Below, piece after piece: positions 10,701 to 21,400 of a DNA stretch of 64,000 nucleotides (the stretch's first letter is position 1; each line of letters opens with the position of its first letter). Below the pieces are notes generated by a model, which was not told the DNA's origin, ran no database searches, and saw only the letters and a program-made list of their open reading frames with translations. The stretch covers positions 23,707,901 through 23,771,900 of the forward strand of contig OZ038527.1 in NCBI GenBank assembly GCA_964036665.1, in the 5' to 3' direction. This stretch comes from Gordius sp. MW1 (taxonomy: Eukaryota; Nematomorpha; Gordioida; Gordea; Gordiidae). A program made the translations under genes and the position numbers.

Positions 10701-12471
10701 TCTTTACGAACTTTGTTCGCAAACCTATCAGAGCCTCGATAAACAGCAGTGGAACGCCATGTTCAGTCCCATGCTCATCGTCAAGCTCCTAGTTTCCAAA
10801 TTGAGTCCGACCGGCAATAGCATGCGGCGCGTGTATCAAAATGTCAAAGAAGATCTCATCACTTTTGCCGCACCCCGGAGCCAAAAAATTGAACCGTTTC
10901 TAACTCGCATCCACAAACTAATAACTTCAATCTTAGAACCCTGGATCATTCCTGAAGATCCAGCTCCTTTGGAAAGCTTTCTCGAAGTATATTACAAATG
11001 CGCCACCAATGTGCAAAGCTTTAACTCACCCCTGTATAATACGGCAGCGTATCAAATCTTCGAAACCACCATGTACAAATGGCCACGCGAGTACGGACAA
11101 CTCGCCAAGTACATAATAATAGCTGACGAAGGGCTCAAAGATCAAACTTTTTGCGGCTTGTTCTTACTACACGCATGTCTGAATCACGATTGTAGGCCTA
11201 ATGCTTCGGTTGAAGATTTTAAAGATAACGCCTATAATAAGATAGGTGTTACAGTGAGAGCTATAAAAGATATAGCGATTGGGGAAGAAATTACGATATC
11301 TTATATCGATACCACCATGCCCAAATGGGTCCGGCAAGCTTGGCTCATTCGTGCTTACGCGTTCAAATGCCAGTGTCTAGCATGCAAGTATTATAGATTT
11401 TATTGAGTGTTATGACCTTATAAATATGGCAACTAGTAGCTTAGGATTGTGTATGAATTAGCTTTGTGTTGTGGAACAAGAGTTTTGAAGTTTTTTCTAC
11501 CTAGACTTACTTGAAGAATAACAAATAATTTCGTACCTTTAAGTTTTAATTTTACACTACACACTTTTGGCGTTTAATGTTTGTGAACAGGTTGGTAGAT
11601 TTTTTAAATAGACCGAAGTCTTTTAAATTATTACATGTTAAATTTTACAATTGCTTTTAAAATAATTAATACCATGGGCAGTAGTCAGGAATGGAATTAG
11701 CCATAAATATATTTAATTTTAAAGAAATTTTTGGATTTAAAGGGGGCAGCCGCCCCTTCTTGCAACTCCCTGGCTACACCCATGATTATTAATATTGTGA
11801 ATGAGTATTTAATGCTGGCATTGAAATGCATTCCTGATAATTAACACAAAAATGTCCTTTAAAATTTGTAAAAACTTCTTTGAAAGTTTTTTGTGATTAT
11901 TGTATAGCACTAAACAACTTTATAAAGTAAGGTATTGAATGGTAATTGTTCTTATTATATAAAAATATACATCTTTTTAGTTTAGACTTAAATTTAATAA
12001 AAATAAAGGTCCTCATGAGCGTAGCCAGGGTTGGATCTAGAGGGGGCAATGATAATTTAGGGAGGGGCAAAATGATTTAAAATTTAAGTCATAATTTTAT
12101 TGAAATCTAAAAAAATTTGAATTTAGAGGGGGGCACTCGATTTACCCTGCCATCCCCTGGCTAGGCCCATAAAGGCCCTAACTATCAAATAAAATTTTGA
12201 ATAAACATCATATTTTAAAAATCTTTTTTCTTTTTCAAGGTTTGAAGGATCCAACAAATCCATCTGCTCAAACTGTGGTAAAAAAACCGACGATACAGAA
12301 AGTGCTGAGGCTTTAAAAACTTGTGGCCGATGCTTTAGAGCGTGGTATTGCAGTAAACCTTGCCAAATTGAGCATTGGAACGCTGGTCATAAAACGATAT
12401 GTGATAAAAAGAAAAATGATTCATTAACTAACGTTGTTCTCAAAAACGCTAACATTAAACTGGCTTTTTAA
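7797..12471 (+). CDS. SMYD5: SMYD5-like SET/MYND lysine methyltransferase with a second C-terminal MYND finger (copy 1)
   Basis: Six exons: 7797-8037, 8162-8333, 9301-9407, 9914-10023, 10564-11387 and 12240-12471, all GT-AG and phase-consistent, giving 561 residues. Exon 2 ends LSIDI and exon 3 begins with RETDTKGKGIF, which together form the first strand of a SMYD5-type SET domain. A split MYND finger lies inside the SET domain (C180, C183, C221, C224, C230, C234, H243, C247). The SET core follows, with NHDCRPN at 417-423, GEEITISYID at 450-459 and a post-SET CxCxxC at 479-484. SMYD family enzymes transfer methyl from S-adenosylmethionine to lysines of histones or ribosomal proteins; the substrate here is inferred only. 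Unusual features are about 137 residues before the SET domain, without recognised motif, and a complete second MYND at 494-539 in the last exon. The short acidic tail of vertebrate SMYD5 is absent. The start codon ATG at 7797 is the first in the open frame. Confidence 0.85.
8799..8952. mobile_element. MITE family B in SMYD5-like intron 2 (copy 1)
   Basis: A 154 bp palindromic element. The left end TAATATTGTAAAATGGCTGG pairs with the complement of the right end TTTTTACAATACTA. The flanks CTGTGCAT and ATGTGGAT match at 6 of 8 positions, which fits a decayed 8-bp target duplication. Confidence 0.65.
8988..9237 (-). pseudogene. Non-LTR retrotransposon reverse transcriptase, C-terminal fragment (copy 1)
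   Basis: On the minus strand an open frame of about 80 codons ends with a stop at 8988-8990. It contains RNRLRWYGHILRRD, KVLDMEIPGKRGRGRPRVTW and RSRWKRLIKT. This run is the characteristic tail after the reverse transcriptase domain in many animal LINE-like elements (RTE/CR1-type). The catalytic RT core is absent, so this is a 5'-truncated relic antisense to the SMYD5-like gene in its intron 2. Confidence 0.85.
10301..10465 (+). mobile_element. MITE family A, best preserved copy (copy 1)
   Basis: 165 bp with ends 'cgtgggcgtagccagc' and 'cttggctacgtccatg' as inverted repeats. Inside are a G-run, 'caataatgatttagggagg' and 'agccgcccctccct'. It lies in intron 4 of the SMYD5-like gene. Confidence 0.8.
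11692..11784 (+). mobile_element. MITE family A, truncated (copy 1)
   Basis: Only the right half is present: 'ttagccataaatatatt', 'gggggcagccgcccctt' and the end 'ctggctacacccatg'. It lies in intron 5 of the SMYD5-like gene. Confidence 0.65.
12014..12170 (+). mobile_element. MITE family A (copy 1)
   Basis: 157 bp from 'catgagcgtagccaggg' to 'ccctggctaggcccat' with the standard interior, in intron 5 of the SMYD5-like gene about 70 bp before exon 6. Confidence 0.8.
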
Positions 12472-12683
12472 TTATTAATATTATAACACACTTTTATATG
12501 ATATTATTTATATTTATTTTAATGAAGATCTACGCGGTCTTAAATATAACCGTTGTCAAGTCGTTATTGACTATATTATGATTATTAAAAAACACATTGA
12601 TGTCACATTTAGTAATTAGTCACTCAGGGGTCCAACTGAGCTAATATTAGTAGGTTTTTCATTCTAATCAAATGTCAAAGAAA

Positions 12684-12790
12684 TCTTAGGGGGTCGGCCA
12701 AAAAAGCGTTTTTATGATAAGCCCCCAGACCCTCGTTGGGGGCTCGCCCCCAAACCCCCGTTACTTGGGGGCTCCGCCCCCAGCTAAGCC
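12684..12790. repeat. GC-rich hairpin cluster (copy 1)
   Basis: A run of short inverted repeats made of 'gggggct' and 'agccccc' blocks ('gttgggggctcgcccccaaa', 'acttgggggctccgccccca') in otherwise AT-rich DNA, about 210 bp downstream of the SMYD5-like stop. It could be a decayed element end or a structured 3' region. I do not recognise it as a known RNA. Confidence 0.5.
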
Positions 12791-13191
12791 AATCACTTTA
12801 AATCCTCGTACACATAGGTTATTACTCTTTTATACAACGTATTTATAATTTATGCTTATTTTAACCTCAAATTTTATTAATTGTATTTTATTGAGGCACA
12901 TATGGGGCTCAAAAAATATTTAGGTTAACTATTGTTACCGGTTTTACGGGGCTAAAGCGACCTTTTTTAAATTTGTTAGTTTTGTATATTATTCAAAAAT
13001 TACTTGTTCCGCCAACTTTAAACATATACTAAAGTAATTATAATTAGTATTGATTTTTTTATTATATTTATGTGGAAATTTATAATATTGACGAAATTAA
13101 TCATCTATAAGCACAACTTAAAGTGCAATGATCACGCTGGGGCTATCGTTTCCCTTTCACTCATTCACTATTAATTATGGTGCGTATTTAG

Positions 13192-13413
13192 CACTTAAAA
13201 ACAAACATTGTATATAATAATCAAAAATTACAAGAAGTTCCTTTAGATATTTTATCCTTGCAAATAGACCTTTTAAAGCATATTTTATATTACAAAGTGG
13301 ATGTTACTTTTAAAAACAATGTTAGATTCAAAAAAATCGCGCAAGAAACTAATTTAAGTTACACCACTATTAAAAAATATCACAAGTTTAAAAAAGGAGA
13401 AAATTTTGCATAA
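13192..13413 (+). other. Open frame without ATG, possible helix-turn-helix fragment (copy 1)
   Basis: A stop-to-stop frame of 73 codons including RFKKIAQETNLSYTTIKKYHKF, which looks like a helix-turn-helix of the kind found in transposase N-termini (IAxxxxxSxxTIxxY). There is no start codon and no flanking exon signals that I can support. It is most likely a transposon relic; confidence is low. Confidence 0.25.
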
Positions 13414-14990
13414 GAGAGAAAAACAAGTGTTTTGACAAAGATCAAGAACAAATTATATCATTAAAAGGCTTCTAACTCGATGTACTAAATGATAAGAAAA
13501 ATCTAATTACTGCCATCTAGAGATTATTTAGAGACTATGCTAAATTTAGGTTATTTGATACTAAAAATGAAAAAAATGTTCTTGGTTTTTAACCATTTTA
13601 CATATAATGAACATCGAATTATGATACCTGTAATCATTGTGAAAGTTTTTCATAACTGGCTAAATAACAATTCTTAATTGTTTCTAATATATAGATACTT
13701 TATCCTTTTCGCTTTTTACATTTGATCTTTGTATTTTATAAATAAGTTTTTTGAAAGTATTAATAAATTTATTCGATTATATTCAAGAAATTGTAAAATA
13801 TTCAAACCAAATTCGAATCTTAAAAATTTGAATCGCATTTGAATCCTTATTTTAATATTCGATTCGATTCTATATCCAGAGGCGTACCACCTTCGCATAT
13901 TTCCCCCCTAGTTTCTCAACCCAGGCTCTATATTTTAAAATTCTAATTAATAAATTAAAAGCTGCACCAAGGCATTTCTAAAGATTAGCTTATAAATTCT
14001 CTGCAAGTGACAAATAATAAGCCGGACAAGTGCAATCCTCAAACGTTGTAATCCCTAAAATTTGTATGTTTACTTAAAATTTCATTTTAGATCGATTGTG
14101 CTTTCACTTTCAATATCTAAATTTTAAAATTTAGGAGTTTTTATTGAACAACTATCGATTCAATCAATTTAATATATAAAAAATCACATTCACGACTAAA
14201 AAAATATAAAAGAGCGCTAAAAAACGGATGGCATTGATCCATGTATGTATGAAAATCGTGTTGGATTTAACGATCCATTCTGATCTTTTGCATGGTAAAA
14301 AAGTACTCATTAGATTCCAATGAGACGTGAACGCTTTTCCAATTTGTTTCAAGATAGCGAGAGCTTAAATACCTACATTTACGATTGTGGTTGCCATTGC
14401 CACTAAGGGAATGAATACTATGTCTGGTAAGGAGGAATATTTTTTGTCTTTCTTATCTCTGGACTGACTACAAGGTCAGGAGAGGAGTTGGATGGGGCAA
14501 ATATATCGACCGTGGTAAAGTCCCAAGTGATAATAAGTCCACGGGCCGCCTGGTCTTTTCCAGTCGGTTGCGCTAAGGCCGACGGGCTCCAAGGTGTTTG
14601 GGTAGCCAGCCTTCCTAAGGTACTGGACGATGATTTGTTGATAGCCGTGTGCCTAGGGTTGCGGCCTTTGCTGTATTTGCAATGGAGGGGATGATGTCCG
14701 TAGGGTTAACCGGATGTTTGCAGAGATCACATATGTCACAACCGAAACAAATTTGTCCATTAAATTTTACACGCCAATTTTTCTTACTCTAGCGTCGGAT
14801 ACCAAAATTTGAAACGCGTTCGAGAGGGATTTAAACGCTTTTGGTTTGGGCCGTGATAATTTAAAAAAGCTTTCGGGTCGGGTTCAGGTTGAAAATTCTT
14901 AAATACTTTCGAGTCGTGGCGGGTTTGGGTTAAAAATTTTAAAAGCTTTTGTGAACCGCTTATATGGGCTTAATTAGGTCTTGTAAAAAA
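13414..14990. other. Intergenic, mostly unrecognised (copy 1)
   Basis: AT-rich with a few oddities: 'attcgattcgattct' near 13857-13871, and a moderately GC stretch at 14480-14700. The minus strand of that stretch reads CDICDLCKHPVNP followed by a broken frame, possibly a decayed element protein. A 'gggtcgggttcaggtt' motif recurs at 14874-14930. No intact gene is seen. Confidence 0.4.
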
Positions 14991-15027
14991 ATGGGACGAT
15001 TCTATGCTGAATCATTTTTGAGAGAAT

Positions 15028-15777
15028 TTATTGCATTTGTGAATTCCAAAATAGTAGAGGCGATGATGGGGATGGTGGGGTTTCCTGCAGTGAAGAGGTT
15101 AAAGCTTGGCCCTCGTAGAGTTTAGCAAAGAGAAGATCGTATATGGCGTTGGTAGGAGGTGCAATCAAATCGGACGAACCCAGAATAAGCGGAGCTGCGG
15201 TAATTACCAAGGCATTGATATTGTTTGCTATTACCTTAGCTCATAAATCCAACGAAGGCATAGGTTTATAAAACTCGTTTAAGAGCAGAATGGGCTTATT
15301 TAGTAAAAATTAAAGATTGATACGTTAATCACCTTAGATAATTGTGTGACTACGGAGCGTGGTATTGCTAAGGTATGAATACATATTGTGAAAACATTTT
15401 TATACTCTTCTAGATTATAGATATTAGGATTCTATTAACCTTGCTCCCTAAGGATATAAAGTGTATTAGGTTTTGGTAGGAAGATGCTTCTTTGCTAGTG
15501 TTGTTAATCTGCTAAATGGGTTCTGCTGGTATAGTGCTAAACCTGGTAATAGGCACATATCTCCTACCATTACCATCATTATTAAGCAGCACATGCTGCT
15601 TAATAACCCGGTTGCTATCACTGGCAACCATGGTTGCTTGGTTGTAAGAGATGTAAGTAACCGGGCATTTGGCAGATAGGATTGATATAACCGTGGTATT
15701 GAGCAGGCTCGTTTTAAACTAAACATGGTTTTTAGCAAATTCAATTTTAGCTTACTATTAGAGTTGGTAGCTGCCAT
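15028..15777 (-). pseudogene. Unrecognised element D coding remnants (copy 1)
   Basis: Two minus-strand frames, 15466-15777 (103 codons) and 15028-15210 (60 codons). The first starts MAATNSNSKLKLNLLKTMF and contains an arginine-rich stretch followed by hydrophobic residues, reminiscent of a mitochondrial presequence, but I recognise no family. The second contains LGSSDLI...TNAIYDLLFAK. A diverged relative at 37298-38470 keeps LGSSDLI and NAIYDLLLAK, with several silent differences. That suggests past coding constraint in a repeated element rather than chance ORFs. Confidence 0.4.
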
Positions 15778-15865
15778 ATAATGCTAATCAATATTTTTCA
15801 ATCATATATTAATCCAAAAATGGTGATTAAAAAATCTAAATATATTATAAATTTGTCCCGTTATT

Positions 15866-16548
15866 TTGCCCCCCCCCCTAATTTTTTATCCTCTTTCTCA
15901 CCAGGGGGGAGGGGGGGGGGGGGGGTGTTTTGCCCCCCCCCCCTAATTTTTTATCCTCTTTCTCACCAGGGGGGGGGGGGGGTGTTTTGCCCCCCCCCCT
16001 AATTTTTTATCCTCTTTCTTACCAGGGGTGAGGGGGGGGGGGGGGGTGTTTTGCCCCCCCCCTTATTTTTTATCCTCTTTTTGACGAGAGGGGAGGGGGG
16101 GGGGGGTGTTGCCCCCCCCCCCCTTATTTTTTATCCTCTTTCTCACCAGGGGGGGGGGGGTGTTTTGCCCCCCCCCCTTATTTTTTATCCTCTTTTTGAC
16201 GAGAGGGGAGGGGGAGGGGTGTGTTGCCCCCCCCCCCCTTATTTTTTATCCTCTTTCTCACCAGGGGGGGGGGTGTTTTGCCCCCCCCCCTTATTTTTTA
16301 TCCTCTTTCTCACTAGGGGGGAGGGGGGGGTGTTTTGCCCCCCCCCCTAATTTTTTATCCTTATTTTGACCAGAGGGGAGGGGGGGTGTTTTGCCCCCCC
16401 CCACTATTTTTTAGGCTTTTTCTCACCAGGGGGGAGGGGGGGGGGGGGGGTGTTTTGCCCCCCCTTATTTTTTAGGCTTTTTCTCACCAGGGGGTAGGGG
16501 GGGTGTTTTGCCCCCCCCCCTTTATTTTTTTATCCTCTTTCTCACCAG
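15866..16548. repeat. C-run/G-run minisatellite (copy 1)
   Basis: About ten tandem units of roughly 55-70 bp. Each unit is a C-run (about 6-13), 'taattttttatcctctttct' or a variant, 'caccag', a G-run (6-17) and 'tgttttg'. The C-run and G-run of a unit can pair to form a hairpin, and the G-runs could form G-quadruplexes. Homopolymer lengths vary between units and between the two duplicated copies. Proline/glycine-rich ORFs across it are artefacts of composition. Confidence 0.9.
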
Positions 16549-16799
16549 AGTAAATTTTAAAACAGATGGAAAAGTTTTCTGCACTATATAATATAAAAAT
16601 GAGAATTGTATATATGTCTAGGTTCTTATTTAACTTTATTGATAAATCTGACCTTTAATAAATACAATAATAAATTGATAAAAGACTGTAATAAATAATT
16701 TAGTATAAAATGCATCTTATATTAACCATAAATTATAATATCAAAATGTATACATCATTTTAATAAATTTGGGAATTTTAACACAGGTGGAAGAGTTTT

Positions 16800-17640
16800 T
16801 TGCACTTCAATAGGTTTGCTTTTCTGCTTAAAGATTAAACCTAAAAAAATTTAATTTACTAGTGTCCTTTTTCAATCTACCATTGCCTTTCCTAAACTTT
16901 GGAGGCAATTTAATAGACTCAAATCTATTTTCAATACCTAAAAAGTTTACAACAGTTTAAATTTAATTACTTTTTAGAAAAGGCTGTTGAGAATCACTAA
17001 CATCATAACTATTAGTAACTATGTTGGATTGCCTACATCTTAATTATAAAATTAACAATAAAACTTAAGTTACTTGCAGCCATTCTGAAAATGTCAGGGA
17101 CTCTACGTTCCAACATATTAGCTTTGAAATGTTCAATACCGATGAAATACATATCAAACAACTTATCATCCATCTCACATGCTATGGAATTTAATTCTGA
17201 AGTTATGGTCTGGAATTTTTTTGATTTTTGGACAATAATCTTTCAATTGTAGGCACATTGTCAATTTGAATGATACCCTCATTTTCAGAATCTACATTAA
17301 TTAGCCCAGATTTTACCCATCTCTCTGGGCATAATTTAGTGTCAAAGTATTCAATGAGTTAAATTTCCTTGCCTTAAAGAGGTGACAACAAGGCAACAAT
17401 ATGCTGCTTTGAAAGCCACATGAGCATGTGGTTTCTGTGATATTAAATTGCTCCACATTAACTAGAAAACTATAATCTGATATGTGTGAGAAATCCAAAC
17501 ATTTTGATAAGTTGATTTGTTCCAAAACAATTTTAAAAGCAAATTTGGTTAGCTTCCCTAAATTTGTATTCACATGAGTTTACAGAAAATAAGACAGCCT
17601 CTTGAATTGCGCTATTTAATTGTAAACAACGACGTCATAA
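16800..17640 (-). pseudogene. ZSWIM-type (MULE-related) transposase fragment
   Basis: The minus-strand frame 17573-17313 contains CSCGFQSSILLPCCHLFKAR, a SWIM zinc finger (CxCx(n)CxH). Further downstream on the same strand (about 16940-16860) is IKLPPKFRKGNGR, resembling the KLPxKxRKRGRP tail of ZSWIM1/ZSWIM3-like proteins. The transposase core is missing and frames are broken, so this is a decayed copy. A related relic is at 39939-40894. Confidence 0.65.
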
Positions 17641-17758
17641 TACCGATCATTTGTTGATCGAAAAATGGTAATTATAAGAAACGCATTTTTCAAAAGGTTG
17701 CGCTTACTAAAATAAATGGTAGGTGTAGCCATCGCCGAAATACAACTGAATCTCACGT

Positions 17759-17790
17759 TTTACGAATCTCACGATCGTGAGATTCGTAAA
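17759..17790. repeat. Perfect 32-bp palindrome
   Basis: Two 16-bp arms with no spacer, centred between 17774 and 17775 on 'cacgatcgtg' and extending through 'gaatctcacga' on each side. It lies about 610 bp upstream of the DHCR7 start codon and may be a protein-binding or element-end palindrome. Confidence 0.8.
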
Positions 17791-17802
17791 TCAAATTACT
17801 CA

Positions 17803-18003
17803 TTGCGCAAGCGCATAATTTCCATTTTTATAATGCGCATGCGTATGCATTTAACAGACCAATCAGATAGCTGCGCATTTAAATAATGCGCATGCGTATG
17901 CATTTAACAATTATATTGCTGCACTATAAAACTTTAAGGGACAGGGTTAAGGTTCAGGGAAGTGTTTTAGGTCCGTTTTAGGTTAGGGTTAGGGTTAGGA
18001 TTA
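17803..18003 (+). promoter_or_regulatory. Promoter-like region upstream of DHCR7
   Basis: It contains two copies of TGCGCATGCG (17834-17843 and 17887-17896) within a longer direct repeat, a related ttgcgcaagcgc (17803-17814) and a CCAATCAG box (17859-17866). The first resembles the NRF-1 palindromic site and the last a CCAAT box. A short telomere-like run of GGTTAG units follows at 17977-18003. It ends about 400 bp before the DHCR7 ATG. The promoter role is inferred from motif clustering and position only. Confidence 0.45.
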
Positions 18004-18400
18004 GATGCACATCAAATTTCCTTTGAGATTTTATTTTTCGTGATATTCAGTGTGGCATCTCGGACTGTGGCATTTTGAACCCAATTCGTATTTTTCATCA
18101 CTTGTCAAGAAGCGAATTTGTAGAATGTAGCTATTTGCATTTTATACCATTTTTTAAATTTAATTCGCAATTACAGGCAAGACAATTATTACATTTAACT
18201 TAATCACTATATAAACTTATAATTTGTATTTTGTCACACGCTAAAAATTTTATCTATACGTTAATTTGACAGAATTTTTATCTTTGCTAATAGTTTTATA
18301 TGTTAATTTTTATAATTTTTTTAGCGCGATAAAGGAATTATGTCCTAGTTAAGTCTGTATTTTAATTATTTAATTGAAGTTTTTAATTGACAGTTGACAA

Positions 18401-21400
18401 ATGAAAAGGGGGCCAAAGTTTCAAGCTAAAGTATCAGAAAATGGTAATTATATTGATAAGAAGTTAAATGAAAAAGAAAAATTGAATGCCTTCTGGGGTC
18501 GGCACACAAAATCTTCCAGTACATTAGGACGTTGGCTTTCTTTTGTCAACACATTAGCTATTCTCACTCTATGCCCTATAATTGTTGTTTACTATTGGTC
18601 TCCTGTGCACATTTTCAATGTGAATTAATAACACCAATTAAATATCTACACAACTTGGGCTTAAAAAAATTTGGACAACACTATGGGCCACCAATTGATC
18701 ATGTTGCTTTTATAGCATTAGGATTTTGGTATCTCTTTCAGGCATTGCTTTATTGTCTTTTGCCAGGACCAAAAGTCGCTGGTCAAATAACACCTGCTGG
18801 ACACTTACCCATGTATAAGGTAATTTTAATCAAATTTTCTTGAAATATTTATTAAAATTAATAATAAAAATTGGCAAGTATTAAGACACTTTTAGAATGA
18901 AACAAAGTTCTGTCCTTTTACCTCAAATGTCAAATCTTAAGTTATCAAGAAATTTAAGTATTTAATAAATTGTAAAATTACAGTGAGTAAAGGAAGGAGA
19001 TAGACCCTTATATGAAAATTTGATCTAATTAGTAAAATATTCATCCCAATATTCTTCATATTCATCAGTTGTTGATTGGGTTTCTTTAATTTGAAGGGTA
19101 TCCCAAACTTTCAATAACTATAACTTTTGGCTATCTTAAAAATTATCTTTTTAAACTTTGAATTTAAAATATTTTAACTTTAACACATGTATTCTTGTAT
19201 ATTATATTCCAGTATTTAATAAAATTTAATTATATTTTCAGGTCAATGGTATATGGGCTTGGCTCGTGTCGCATGTCATGCTTGCCCTTTATGTGTACTA
19301 CTGGCTGCCCACAGCCTCTGACAAACTGAACGCGCTAACTTTCATAGCAGACCACTGGGGTGGCCTTCTCATAGCTTGTAACGCCCTGGCCTATTTACTT
19401 TCAATTTTGGTCTACCTCAAAGCTTATAAGTGGCCCTCTTCTCCCTTAGAAGATAGGAAATGGTCGGAATTTCATCTTTACGATTTTTTCATGGGAGTAG
19501 AACTCAACCCTAGGTTAGTTTATAGAGTAGCTCTATCAATTTACTCTCAGTTACATACGATTTTTAAAGATTTTTAATCGCATTTTGGAATATTATATTA
19601 GATGTTAAGTTTATTATTATGGTTATAATGTGAAATTTTTTGTTTGTGAGGTAATTTTTCTGAAATTAAGTATTTCATATATTTGAGAAAAACGTAATTT
19701 TTTTATATTAAGAAAGCCTATGAAAGGATTGAAAGTTGCAAAAATAATATATATATATAATAATATATATGGGAGCTATTATCGAAATATGATTTTTTTG
19801 TTTGTGAGATATTTTTTCTGAAATAATGTTTTTCGTATATTTGAGAAAAACGTTATTTTCTTATGGAAAGAAAGGTTATAAAGTCTTGAAAAGTTGCAAA
19901 AAAATATATATATGGGGGTTATTATGGTTATAATATGAAACTTTTTGTTTGTGAGGTAATTTTTCTGAAATTAGACATTCCATATATTGTAGAGAAACGT
20001 TATTTTTTATGATGTAAAGAAAGCTTATGAAAGTAAGGTTGCAAAATTTATATTTATGGAGGCTACTATCTACATAATCTACCTCGGATATTTTACTTAA
20101 TATTCGCGTGCGATGAACGCACATATGTTTATTTTTTCGTTGAATGTTTGAAAAAGCGTTTTAGTGTTTTACATTACCACTCAACTGGCGCCGCAAAAAA
20201 TCTTATCCAAGCTATGGTATTTTTTTGCTTAAAAATTTTTGTGGCCAACTGTTTTCAAAATTTCACCCTGGGCTAGGGATTCAAAGTTGTCTTATTTCAA
20301 TCGTCACGGGCTCAGTTAGGATTTAAAACGGGGACGGGAGGAGAGGTGGATAAGCTTGTTTATAATATAAGAACCGCCAAAAATTGATGGGTTTTTGCGG
20401 CTGTTTATGGGCTTAGCCAAGGGGGGGGGCAGGGAAATGTTGAAATTTATTAAAATTATTGTCAAAATTTCAAAAAATTATCATTTTGCCCCTCCCTAAA
20501 TCATTTTTACCCCCTCTAATTCCAATGCTGGCTACGCTCATGTATGAGGCCACTATTTAAGCTCCAACACTTCTGACCCACTTCGGTGCGTTTTATTAAA
20601 TAACTCTGTCGTAACGCGTTTTAAATTATGACTGTGAATTAACCATGAATTAACATTAGTTTGAAGCGAGTACGTGTTATTTTATGTGATGTTAATATCG
20701 GTCAGCGTGTTATTTTGGACGTAAGTCACGCGTACCTTTATGATAAATTGCATAGGTAAAAGTTTGTTTTTCATAAAAATTAATACGCTGATAGTGGCTA
20801 GACGGGAGCATTTGCGAGTAATAATTAAGTTTTAAAACAATTTATAAACATGTAGCGTAAAAAAATGTTTAGTTTGGCCGGTAATTGGTTTTAGTCGACT
20901 AGACCAAACCAAAGGTTTTTGGGTCTGTTTTTATAGTCGAAATTTGAAAAACGGACCGAGTCTACCGTTTGTCTAAGTTGAATGAAAGATCGACCGAACA
21001 AAACTCAGCCGTTTTTACAACACGAGTTATTATCTCTTCTCACCCTTGTAAAAAGCTGTAGTGTTTAATAGGGCCAATCTCGTGATAAATTTCACCACAT
21101 ATATTAAACCTAACAGAGCGTTTACCCTTTAAAATGTAACAAACATTTAATGCCAGGCTGGGTCGTAATTTCGACCTCAAGCTATTTCACAACGGTAGGC
21201 CCGGAATCATAGCCTGGACTTTGATAAACCTATCTTTCGCGGCTGCTCAATATCGGACTTTCGGTGTGGTGTCCAACGCCCTTCAGCTCGTCGCTTACCT
21301 TCAAGCCATTTATGCCCTCGACTTGTTTTGCTTTGAATCGTGGTACTTGAGGACCTTAGACATCGCCCACGATCATTTCGGTTTTTATTTGGCTTGGGGC

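Larger units (their letters stand above)
1..16548. repeat. Copy 1 of a large tandem duplication (period about 19.85 kb)
   Basis: The whole stretch recurs at 19854-36401. Corresponding positions are offset by 19853 up to about 7.3 kb and by 19852 after that, because one G-run near 7301-7311 is one base shorter in copy 2. Outside homopolymers I noticed only single-base changes: 2767 C versus 22620 G, 14430 A versus 34282 G, and 15096 A versus 34948 G. The left end is not visible because the window opens inside the repeat. The right end is where copy 1 leaves the G/C minisatellite. The duplication carries the 3' half of DHCR7 and all of the SMYD5-like gene. Confidence 0.95.

Noticed and set aside
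14488..14694. 68-codon plus-strand ORF in a GC-richer patch
   Set aside because: No start context or family similarity; the opposite strand shows a cysteine-containing broken frame that looks more like element remnant.
17977..18003. Telomere or chromosome end
   Set aside because: Only about three GGTTAG units, with unique sequence and genes on both sides. It is at most an interstitial telomere-like motif.
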